From assembly GCF_016920785.2 (NCBI RefSeq), contig NW_024609857.1, positions 12,500,716 to 12,564,715 of the forward strand: a stretch of 64,000 bases of DNA. Direction: 5' to 3'. Under the pieces are notes generated by a model. The model had not been told where the DNA came from and did no database searches. It worked only from the letters and a program-made list of their open reading frames with translations. This document shows positions 23,051 through 32,429 of this stretch, one piece after another. Each line of letters begins with the position of its first letter. The stretch's first letter is position 1. Source of the DNA: Ixodes scapularis. Taxonomy: Eukaryota; Arthropoda; Arachnida; Ixodida; Ixodidae. A program made the translations under genes and the position numbers.

Positions 23051-23781
23051 ATGAGCAGAAGTAAGTGGTCTTTACTAGCTTTACCTGTTATTTGGTAGCC
23101 TACCATATTTGGACGCTTAGCCGTGAAGAATCGCGAGCACAGGCACATCCGTTCTCGAGCTCAATTTGTCTTATCAAAACGAAACCAAAACCATCATTGT
23201 GTGCGCGAATGTGCACGCTGTCGTGTGTTGTCTCCCGCCGTCAGACCACTAGCGAAAACAATACCCGCGATCTTAAGCGAGTTGGTTAATTGGCAGTGCT
23301 ACACACTTTTTTGTTTCTTTCCTTTAGCGTGGAGGAGTGGGGGTGACATCAGAAATGCCGTACAACACTCCCGCGCTGCCGATTCCTGTCAAGAACGTAC
23401 CTTAACTTGCTATAGCCACCCTACTCGTATAAGTTTCGGGTATAGGTGTATCTGGTTGGGGGGGGGGGTTGGGTAGGGTAGAGAGAAGTTGGTGGGCTTT
23501 TTTTCACGTAAGGAGGCAGCCTGCCCCGCAGGGATCAGCGCCTGATCAGCTACATCTCATTTTCAGTCTCGTTCAAACTGTCTTCTCTTAAAGCACTTCT
23601 ACTGAGTGCACAAGAACTCATAAGCAAGGGTGAGGCAGTTAAGGACATGGACAAGGTGGGGAGTGGACACCTCCTGCTAAGAGATGTGGACTCTAAACTG
23701 CCCAAAGTACTCGAGCGCATAAAAGAAATTGACTCTGCTCTTCAAACTGTGAAAAAAAAGGTGAACTTCAGTTGTTTCTAA
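23051..23781 (+). CDS. Candidate two-exon gene, about 74 codons, inside the 2.2-kb transposon
   Basis: Not a recognised family. Exon 1 is ATG AGC AGA A (23051-23060), with A at -3, an in-frame TGA upstream and a donor GTAAGT at 23061. Exon 2 starts at 23567 after a TCTCATTTTCAG acceptor and stays open for 71 codons to TAA at 23779-23781. The junction phases agree (phase 1: A plus TC gives Ile). The product would start MSRISFKLSSLKALLLSAQ and continue ELISKGEAVKDMDKVGSGHL, then VLERIKEIDSALQTVKKK, a short, charged, probably helical or coiled-coil protein. An alternative donor, AAG|GTGAAC at 23761, could lead to further exons. It may be a captured host gene fragment or an element-encoded accessory protein. 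Splicing is inferred from sequence only. Confidence 0.45.
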
Positions 23782-23823
23782 ATTACACAGATTCAGCTTA
23801 GTCACAACCCCTTTTTTTTTAAC

Positions 23824-24355
23824 ATGGAGCCTGTGGGCTCTTCTAGTCAGTGTTTATGCTGCATATGTATTAGTGGTTGTGATATCTTTAAGACAATATA
23901 TTATTCCATCCAAAGTAATATAGATATAGCTTTGTATGTTAACTTGGGTGTAGGGATCACTGTATTTTATGAACAGGGATTAAGAACATTTGTATTTAAT
24001 GAAAACAGGTCAGCAAGGACTGCTTTATTCTGAGACATGTCGTGGTACCTTAGTTTTTTTATGGAGACACGCAATGCACAGCATTTTATGGAGTACATAA
24101 GGTTGCGTTGCTCTTCTAGTCGATGCTTAAAGCTGCATATGTACGTGTGACTGTGGTAGTCTAAAGATATAAAATACACATTTTATTTTGCATCTGAATT
24201 TTTGTCAAATGTCAGTAGCCTTGTATTTTGTTACTAAACTTGATATAGGGCTTTTTAAGTAGTGATTGAACATCTGTATTTTTAATTAAACAAAAACTGT
24301 AGTCAGCGAAGGTAGTTTATCTGACACCTTGCAGTGGTTTAGTTTTCTGGATACA
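23824..24355 (+). repeat. Diverged tandem duplication, two units of about 265-273 bp
   Basis: GCTCTTCTAGTC at 23837 recurs at 24110, with matching downstream words (GCTGCATATGTA, CTAAAGATATA/CTTTAAGACAATATA, TGTATTT..AATTAAAC/AATGAAAAC). It lies within the 2.2-kb transposon, just downstream of the candidate gene, and may be its 3' untranslated or subterminal region. Confidence 0.6.
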
Positions 24356-25974
24356 TGTTTACAATTGGTCTATTAAGTAGACGGTTTTGTACTGGCGTGG
24401 CTCAAGCTAGGCTTTTATTGTCGGGGCCTCCCATATACAGTCTATCATGACTCTGCCTGCTGCCGGAATGGTTCTCAAAGCCTTTCATTTGCATAAATTG
24501 CCAATATTCCATATTTCAATGCAATAGAAATAGAAAGGTGTGTATGTATGTTGCTTGAAAATTATTCTGGGATGTGCATGCATATATTTTTGGTACATTT
24601 TCACATTTAGAAACAACAAATCACTTTTAGACATTTGTTTGACCTCCGTGACCTGCTCCAAAACCTACTTCTACGGCTACAAAACTTATTTTTGCTGCTC
24701 ACGAACTGCTCTAAAGCGAGCCTTTTACTGCTCCAAAACTGCTCCAAAGTGGGACTTTTGCTGCTCCCAGCCCTGATACAAAAGGCTCTAGCCCGCTTCC
24801 ACCCCTGGTACTCTAGTTCAGGAATGTTTCTAACCTTGTCACTGGATAATCATTAAAATCACTGCTACAGCTCCCCATCGCCTATCGCGATCTTTGCAAA
24901 GCATACGGGGACCAGGTGAAAGTACTTCATCATCTGCAATGTGTTTATTTCACCAGATCTGTCATTAAAATGACGTGGGAAGAGCAAGTTAAAATTAACT
25001 TCTCAAGGTCAACCACCTTGTTCACCACACTTCGCGCAGTGTTGTTTAACAACGTGAATTCGCACCTTTCTTGTCAATCGTGGCTCACACGACTGGTGCC
25101 AAGAGAGGAGAAAACGACTCTGTCTGTTCGCATCTCACCCGCAAGTTACAGCGTTAATCTTAATTTTATGGGAAGTCCACATTACTTTGGCTCCTTATTT
25201 GTGTTCCTCGGCAGCACTGATCCAAAGGTTCTTGTGAATCCCAAGCTGCCTTTTTGAAAAGTACTTGGACGGACTTATCTTGCTCCCTTTAAGCATATAC
25301 CAATATCATTACGGCATCCTGTTTCCTAAAGTCTGTGAATTTCATAATAACTGACCGGTCTTTGTTGGACTGCCTCTTACCTTGTCTGTGCATTCTTTCA
25401 GTTTAGTTCGCCTTTGTCCCTAGGATATCTTGAACATTTATTTCATTAACTTTATTCAGCCAAATTTGTTCGGTTTCGTAGTCCTCCTCTTTCACACCTC
25501 TGGCTATGAGGTTATTTTTTCGCAAATGGTCTTCAATGTAATCAAATTTTAGTGCTAGAGAGTTCATTTAAGAATGTAAACTGGCTATTTCATTTTGAAG
25601 AACTTGGACTGCTCTGGTGCTTCACCAGAGTCGGAGAGTTTTTCTTCGATAGAACAAAGTTTGGTCTGAAGCTGCTGAAGGAATTTGTCAGCAGAGGTCT
25701 GTTTCCCTTGACTTCTGTAACCGTTTTAAGAATGTCCTGTGGCCTATCAACTAATGTTTTGACAAATGTTTTTTTAACTTCCATCTACTGATTCATTTTC
25801 CCCAAACATGTCAACAGTAATTGCCCTAGAATTTTGCTCGAGATCAACCAATACCCCCAATGCTATTTTGATGGAGGCTATGCAATCACTGACACTCCGA
25901 AGAACCGTTTGTGGGCACGGCGCAACTACAAGACAAAGTTCATTTCAGCGGTAATAAGATGTTTGATTACCAAC

Positions 25975-26330
25975 CTGAACGATAAGAAGCAGCGTTTTAG
26001 TCGACATTGTCACGACTGTTTCGCCATGCCCACTGAGGCTTGTAGTTGTAGTTGGCGTCATTATAACCAGCGTCGAGGGTTTTACGCGAAGGTGCCAGGC
26101 CAGAGTTCGATTGAGTTCCGATGTCGTCTCCGCGCGCTTGCGCAGCCAGTGACGCTGTCGGCGCGTTCTCAGGAACCACCACTAGTATCGTAATCTTCGC
26201 TGGGATTTTTCCGTCATCGAGCACGTTGCCGCTGTCCGTGGCGAGAAATCTGCAGAGAAGCACCTAAATGATAAGAAGAGGCAGCATTTTAGTCAACATT
26301 TCCACGGCAGTTTCGCCACGCCCACTGATC
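25975..26330 (+). repeat. Direct repeats of about 60 bp, 289 bp apart
   Basis: TGAACGATAAGAAGCAGCGT + TTTAGTCGACATTG...GTTTCGCCATGCCCACTGA at about 25977 recurs at about 26266 with several substitutions. The sequence between shows no gene. Confidence 0.7.
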
Positions 26331-26775
26331 AAAAGAGCAAAAGGGAAAAAAAGTTTCAACAAGAAGCTTGACTGGCCCTCAGCCCCATCGGTAGCCATTG
26401 AGCAAAGAGTTTTCGTGCAATGAAAACGAAGAACAATCTTATACAGAAAATTGTACAGTAGCAAATGGAATAGCGGAAGCAAGACACAGGGCGTTGAAAT
26501 GTGTAAAAAGGTGCAGCGCAACTCTTTAAAAGATATTTTTTCTAGATTTCTATTTTTTCTCCAAAGCCGTTTAAAAGCCTTAGGTTTCGCAGCTTAGCGA
26601 TGTGCGCAGTTGATCTGCGGAGCAACGGCGCACATTGTTATATATTTACCGTAAGAATTGTCGACGGAAATATTTCAATATTCATTAGTACTACGTAATT
26701 AGAACTTCCGGAATTTATTACTGAAGTTCTAATTCCTGAAGTTTTAAGATCTTTTATTCTTAGATGTAGCATTTA

Positions 26776-27747
26776 TAGGGTGGTCCAAGTCACCAGGCTC
26801 GATCTAAAATGGACTGTAAAAATCGACGTCTGAACGTAGCAATCTAAACTTTTCGTCAAAGGTGTATTTCACCGGTCGGTTTTTTTCTTGTAAAATTACA
26901 AAGCGTAGTTCTGTTTCCGTAAAAAATAAGGCCAAGAAACTTGCCAGGGTCTACGGCAGGCAGCGACGCAGACGACAGGGGTCCAGTAGCGGGGTGTGTT
27001 TGGCGTTCGTGTTGATAGAGGGCGCTGCCTCCTTATCACGATGGCTCGCGACCACCGAGGTTTATTAAAATTAATATAATCTTTTTGAAATGTACATTCG
27101 GTTAAAAATAAATGCGAACAATAAAAGCAAAACTTAAAGTAAAAAAAAAAAAAAAAACGCGTCGGCATAACGGCGGCGCTTTTGCTGCCAACGTATAGGA
27201 ACCTTGCACATGACGTCATTTCCGATACCCTCCAGAGAAGAGGGGGAGAAGGAGCTCCCCTCTTATCAGGACCCTCCTTTGTGCCTTCCGGATTTGCACA
27301 GGCGTCGCTATTCTCCTCCCAGAAGATTATAGAAGATTAACCCGTCACTCAAAATTCTTACAAAAGCAGCTTCCCTCTCCTCCTTTTACTTGGTGTGCAA
27401 ATCTGTGCGATGTGACGTCAATGCAAGGAGCCTATTTCGTCTGCGTGTCGTCTGTTATCTTTCGCTGGTCGGCTGCACCTTCAGACGATGCTCCCGACGC
27501 CATCTATCAATACACACGCCAAACACACCCCGCTACTGGACTTGGTAGTCTGGGTCGCCGCCCGCCGTAGACCCTGGCAAGTTTCTTGGCCCTATTTTTT
27601 ACTAACAAAGAACTACGCTTTGTAATTTTACAAGAAAAAACCGACCTGTGAAATACACATTTGACGAAAAGTCTAGATGGCATATACGTGCAGGCGTCGA
27701 TTTTTATGGTCCATCATAGATTGAGCCTGGTGACTTGAACCACCCTA
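26776..27747. mobile_element. Large foldback element with long inverted arms (TA target, Tc1/mariner-like ends)
   Basis: The ends TAGGGTGGTCCAAGTCACC (26776) and the complement of GGTGACTTGAACCACCCTA (ending 27747) are flanked by TA. Inverted similarity continues for roughly 290 bp inward (for example ACAAAGCGTAGTTCT against AGAACTACGCTTTGT, and GCGGGGTGTGTTTGGCG against CGCCAAACACACCCCGC). A second inner inverted block (CCTTGCACATGACGTCA against TGACGTCAATGCAAGG) follows. No transposase is seen. Confidence 0.8.
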
Positions 27748-29877
27748 TATTTTTGTTTGCATTGGATGGATTCCTTAGGCAACCTTCGCAATATTTTAAA
27801 TTTCTGCCAGTTATAATAAAGAACCGTAACATACCATTGGATTGTAATAGCGTCGGATTTACATCCTGTATCTAAACTAAAACTTCAATGCTCTCACAAA
27901 AAAAAAAAAAAAAGATTCGCCAGGAAACCAAAAATAAAAAAAACACCGAATGTACGCTATCTTGTTCATGTTTGTGCAACGATATCGTTATGTTCCCGTT
28001 TAGTTTATATTTAGAATGAAGACTTGATAGATCATGTGAAAGATAATCTCCACAAGCCTAACTCGGCATCCCGCCTCAGTTAGGCCCTTTTTCTTTCTTT
28101 TTTTTTTCTTTTTCTTGGCATGGGAACATAAAACCCGAGTAGCACAAATCATAACCCACGTTTTTTTTATTATTCTCTTCGAAAAGCTCCTAAAGAAATT
28201 CAGCATTGGTTCATTAGTTATACATCCAGCCCCACACTAACAAGAAAAACAGGTTGTCCACCATTTTTCTTTTTCTTTTCTGGACTTGGTCTTTCACATT
28301 CGTAGCCTCCCTCCGCCACGGAACCTTAGATATCCTCAGACCGCGTTATTTGGAGCACTTGTCTGGGATTGCTGTTTGGTCTGCCCGACAATAGACTCAC
28401 AATGAGTGATTTGTTTGTGCGCGGACGCTGTGCGTGTGTGCGTGTCTGCCTTCCTTCAGATCCCCGGGCCGCCGTATATCGCCCACGCCCGGGAAGCGGC
28501 GGCTGTCCGCCGGGAACACGAGCTTCATTTCGCCATTCCTAGGCAGAGCAATTGGTTCCATTGTGCGCGAATCTCACGGTGGGCAGCTCGCACCCTTCTC
28601 CCCGAAGGCCTGTCTCGGCTGACAGGTTGCCGCCGAAAGAACGCATCTCGGTGATGTGCTCTCGCGGTCGGACAGCACTGGCTCGCGGTTAGCGTGACTC
28701 CGGTTTGCGCGAACTGTTTTTTTTTTGGTTTTTTTTTTTTTTTTGCGCAAACTTTGTTTTTGTGGGTTACGCAAAGGCTTCGCTGGGGAAGCCTGTCTGG
28801 CCATCAGTTGAATGAACTGTCACGATGAGCAAATCTAGTTTGGCCTCGACTACTCTTGGGAAGGCAAGAATGACACAAATAATTTGTATGCAGAGTCGTA
28901 ACTTGCTGTACGTACTTACAGTGCGAGGAACGTGGAACCTGGTTCCTTTTGTTCTAGCTTCATGCATCGTGACCCGTTCTTCGGCGTTCTGGTTGGCTAT
29001 TGCTCCAACCTTGCTGGCTGAGGCGCTATAATAAAATGCTCAAAACCAGCCACGGCGTTCCTCTAGCTGTCACTGAATATAAAAGGCCTTCTCCTTATCT
29101 ACGCCTACGACATATCTTTTCCTCCTTCACAATGCTTTCGCTAAAGCCAAGGTGACCGATAACATTAAAATATTTTCCGGTAGTTTTGGGAGTTCTCTGA
29201 CGGTTTAAAGAAGCACCGTGTGTTTCCTTGCTTTCTTGGAGCACCACTTCCAGCGTTTATACATAGTAAGGAGTGGATTTGATAAATAAGACGAGTGCTC
29301 GTATTATCGCGAGACCGCAGAGACCCGTTTATGTCCTCCCCCATTGTGCGCGAGAATGGAGTCGAATTGGGAGTGAAACATTCGCCGTCCCCACGCTCGA
29401 GTAGGCGTTTTGTCGCCGCGGGATGACTTTCCTCGGGAAATAGATAGGATTGTCTCCTCCTGGCAACTGGCGCCACCGTTGTATCTGTCGTTGCCACCTC
29501 GAGTGTGCATATTATGAACGACGGTTGGGACGTGACGTGGTTGACGACCGTTGCGTCGTTTGCAACGGCGGTTGCTGCGTAACTTATCCTATTCATGGCC
29601 AACAAAAGGGGAAAAAAAGTGAATGTTTCGGCGACTTCATAACCTCGAATGGGGTCGTCTGCGTTGTTCACAAACTGAAAGGAAGAGTAACGGGCAAAAC
29701 ACGTGGTGTAGTTTGTGGGGAGAGAGAGAGAGTGTGTGTGTGTGTATGTGCGCAAGCGAGTGAGCGTGTGCGTGCGTGCTTTCCCGCTTTACGTAGAACT
29801 AACCTTTGAGGCAAGAGTTCTCTAAACGTCCGTACAATAACATTTGTATCTTTGCTCTTTTTTTTTTTCCCCTTCAG
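27748..29877. other. Intron or 5' flank of the CUB gene
   Basis: A GC-rich stretch at 28440-28680 follows a good acceptor-like TCTGCCTTCCTTCAG (about 28459), but the peptide has no recognised similarity. The final ~35 bases are the polypyrimidine tract and acceptor of the CUB exon. Confidence 0.5.
29718..29747 (+). repeat. (GA)n-(GT)n compound microsatellite
   Basis: GAGAGAGAGA followed by GTGTGTGTGTGTGT, in the intron 5' of the CUB exon. Confidence 0.85.
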
Positions 29878-30067
29878 GCAACGGCAGCTGCGACCACGTG
29901 ATCATGAGCAACAGCTCCAAGAACGGGACGATCACGAGCCCGCTGTACCCGAACCCGTACCCGGAAAACGCCCGCTGCAACTACCACTTCCAGGGCGAGG
30001 GCAAGGAGCGTGTCCAGATCAAGTTCACGGACTTCGACCTCTACATGCCGCACGAGGGCATCAAGGA
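29878..30067 (+). CDS. Internal exon encoding the first part of a CUB domain (possibly suppressor-of-lurcher-like)
   Basis: A 190-base internal exon. The acceptor is a long pyrimidine tract ending in CCCCTTCAG at 29877. The donor is GTGAGTG at 30068. The upstream junction is phase 1 and the downstream junction is phase 2. The peptide starts NGSCDHVIMSNSSKNG, continues ITSPLYPNPYPENARCNYHF and ends FTDFDLYMPHEGIKE. That is the N-terminal half of a CUB domain: the first Cys, then NGTITSPLYPNPYP, the second Cys, and the FTDFDL strand. The rest of the domain must lie in a later exon that I did not find downstream, so the following intron is long or the exon is outside the window. Codon use is strongly C/G-ending, unlike the flanks. 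Similarity to arthropod suppressor-of-lurcher-1-like proteins is from memory and is only a suggestion; tolloid, cubilin or another CUB protein is possible. Sequon-like NSS and NGT sites suggest an extracellular location. Confidence 0.85.
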
Positions 30068-30177
30068 GTGAGTGACTCCTTCTCTCGGCCACCCGGGCCT
30101 CAGGCCGTTGTACCGGCAGGATTCAAGAATGCTCTAAAAGCCTTTTTGGGTGGAAACTGAGAAGAGGAGGGAATAAA

Positions 30178-30390
30178 AGCGCCCTGGGACGTGAGAGCAC
30201 CGAGCTCTGATTGGAAGGATTAGGGGGTATAGACGCAAAGCTATAGCTGCCTTTATCTACTCGTTGTTGGAACGCGCTCAAACTGGGAAAAGAGAAAGAC
30301 AACTAATTTGCGTCTACACACTGATCACTCTAACCAGAGCGCGGTGTTCTGACGTCCTAACGCCCTCTCATCTCCTCCTCTCCTTCAGTC
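30178..30390. mobile_element. Foldback MITE, relative of the 43.6-kb element
   Basis: GAGCTCTGATTGGAAGGATT, AGGGGGTATAGACGCAAAG on the left and TTGCGTCTACACACTGATCA, CTCTAACCAGAGC on the right form inverted arms. It lies in the intron just 3' of the CUB exon. Confidence 0.65.
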
Positions 30391-30530
30391 TCACCTGCAT
30401 TCTGTATTAAAAAAAAAAAACAAAAAAAAAACAACGAGGCTTCTTTTTTTATACGGGATAGCTCTCGTCACCCGCCTTGGCCAAAATTACCTCGCATTCG
30501 CGTTGTTCAGTCTTTACCAAACTATCGAAT

Positions 30531-30549
30531 ATTTTATTTATTTATTTAC

Positions 30550-30580
<31 letters not shown>

Positions 30581-30582
30581 TT
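30531..30582 (+). repeat. (TTTA)n microsatellite
   Basis: About twelve TTTA units with one TTAC interruption. Confidence 0.95.
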
Positions 30583-30888
30583 GTGCCTGCGAACAACCAT
30601 GGGCTTATTACGATAGTGCACAAAAAATACGCAGAAAACAACGCTGCAAGAACACACTATAACGGGAGTGGAATGCTCCTCCTGAACGACAAGAGGTCAT
30701 AGTGGAAAAGGTCAACGAACGATGTGTCAATATTATTGAAGAATTTCTGAATGCGAACCAGCGGGGATGCAGCGAAAATGTTTTACAGGAACGTTAACCT
30801 GGATTTATGATTTTATAATTGAGCAGTCATAATACACGTGCAAGCACTTGAACGAAGATGTTAGGTCTTCACTTTCTCGTCTAGATTT

Positions 30889-32420
30889 TTTACTCGGTGA
30901 AGCCCCCATAAATATGTACATTCTGGTAAAAGTAGGGCTGAGTCAATTTTTGTCTAGTGTGAAGCCTTCTCGCAAATCTCTTTGGGACTGGTTCTAACGT
31001 CGCCGCAGCAGTGGCAGTGAGGTTGTTACAAACAAGTTTCGAAAAATCTAGGTTTGGCAAAATAAGGCCTCTGAACAAGACATAAAAACAAAATGGGTCG
31101 CGAAATACAGAACTGAGGCGAGTGACAACACTCAACACTCTAGAAGATGATAAGGGGATCATACAAACATGACTATTGAAGTTAAGTTTCTCATCAAGCA
31201 CTACACCTAGGTCACACACAACCGACACACCTGTTATAATAGCTGTACCGAGATAGTAATATGAGAAAACGGGGAGAGCTTTGCGTGAGAACGTTACCAC
31301 GTGATTCCCTAGCATCTAGGTCAAGTTCGCTATCTACACACCACTGGCTGATGGCATCGATGTCGATTTGTAAAAAGATGCAGTCAAGTAAGCATCGTAG
31401 TGCTGTATCACATTATGAGTGCCGTTCACAAAAATATTGAAGAGCAATGGACCGATGTTAGAGCCCCGGGGCACTCCCGAAGGAACTGAGAGAGAGAGAG
31501 AGAAAAAAGTGACTTTGCACCTCCATGAGAAACGTAGTTCAACTTATTTTGGAGATAGCTAGACAATCATGAACAATAATCAGAACTTAAGTCGAAAAAT
31601 GATATTATAAACAGTAAAATTTCTGGACTAACCAGATCAAATGCCTTACTGCAATCGAAACACAGGGTGTCGGGTTATTCGCGTCAGCTAACGCTTGGTG
31701 CCACGTCGCTCAAAAACGCTAAAGGGTTAGTTGCAACCGAACGGCCACTTATAAAGCAGTGCGGATTCTCGTCTATGACTCCCTTGATGATGCCAGATAG
31801 ATGCATGTTAAAATAATTTTCAAAGACTTAAAACGAAAAAAATGGCGGTAACAAGGAGATAGGCGTATAGTTTGCCACAGAGTTAGGTCTCTCTGATTTC
31901 AGTAATGGAATCACAACACCATTTTTCCAGGATTACGGGAAAGTGGACTGTTTAAAGGACAGTGTAAATATGTGAGCGAGCAAAAGAGTTAAAATTCCTG
32001 CACAACCTTTTACAACAAAAGAGTGGATACTATCGTGGCCACAAGACCTTTTGTGAGGAATTTCTCTAGCCGCAAGCAAGACGTCATCATGAAAACTTGC
32101 ATGAGGTCTGAAATGGTCAGACAAGCTCTGGGAGGTATCTCCGTGATGCAGGTTTCTAGGCCGCATATAAACATGTTCTCTAACAGCTGAAAAACACATT
32201 CTTCTTTTTGGATTAGCTATCATCATTCATACGCGTAATCCCAGAGCTCAGAACTGTGCACTTCAGTGTAGCACCAAGAGATAACGCAACCTAGTGCCAT
32301 GAATACTTTCTCTATCGGTCTCCAGAATGGCACGTGGTTTTGTTTCATTCGCGAGGCAAATGAAATGAGGCGTTGTGTAGCTCTTTATGAAAGCAAGCTT
32401 CCCTTTTACCCCTTATGAGT
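30889..32420 (-). mobile_element. Decayed LINE reverse-transcriptase fragment (CR1/Jockey-type)
   Basis: Minus-strand pieces in changing frames, in the correct order for a non-LTR RT: SCGHDSIHSFVVKGCAGIL (about 32050), WKNGVVIPLLKS then VANYTPISLLP (about 31930-31850), GRSVATNPLAF, FDCSKAFD (about 31650), GVPRGSNIGPLLFNIFVN (about 31480-31430), and DLGVVLDEKLNFNSH (about 31200) ending at 30890. The F/YADD catalytic box is not readable, and there are many frameshifts and stops. On the minus strand it lies upstream of the ORF1/endonuclease fragment at 22-26 kb, so the two are not one continuous element, though they may be the same family. Confidence 0.8.
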
Positions 32421-32429
32421 TTTGTTGGT

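Larger units (their letters stand above)
22626..24807. mobile_element. hAT-like DNA transposon, 2182 bp, nested in the LINE
   Basis: The ends are exact 14-bp inverted repeats: CAGGGGTGGAAGCG at 22626 and its complement ending at 24807. A 6-bp duplication GTACTC flanks both sides (22620-22625 and 24808-24813). Removing the element and one GTACTC rejoins the LINE endonuclease frame as PELEYVWVKV, which proves the boundaries. The left end has TGCGCCA repeats and the right end TGCTCCAAAA-type repeats, resembling subterminal transposase-binding repeats. No transposase is recognisable, so it is non-autonomous or carries other cargo. The CAGGGGTGG start suggests the hAT superfamily, although a 6-bp rather than 8-bp target duplication is not the usual hAT pattern. 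Confidence 0.85.
22320..25800 (-). mobile_element. Non-LTR retrotransposon (CR1/L2-like), ORF1 plus endonuclease, broken by a DNA transposon
   Basis: Read on the minus strand. Around 25580-25260 is an ORF1 nucleic-acid-binding segment with RKNNLIARGV and later DRSVIMKFTDFRKQDA, typical of CR1/L2-type ORF1. Around 25035-24815 is the start of an APE-type endonuclease (DLEKLILTCSSHVI, then DRDRRWGAVAVIL and NDYPVTRLETF). After a 2.2-kb insertion the endonuclease resumes at 22625 with VWVKVS, GAYYRP and ERNFILTGDFKTPEIDW (GDFN motif altered to GDFK). Several stops and frameshifts make it inactive. The reverse transcriptase that should follow is missing at the 22320 end, so the copy is truncated or deleted on its 3' side. 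Confidence 0.8.

Noticed and set aside
24630..24780. Cys/Lys/Leu-rich peptides from TGCTCCAAAA repeats
   Set aside because: Translation of subterminal repeats of the 2.2-kb transposon, not a gene.
28406..28654. Possible exon after a TTCCTTCAG acceptor upstream of the CUB exon
   Set aside because: The GC-rich peptide matches nothing and no convincing donor follows; base composition alone explains the open frame.
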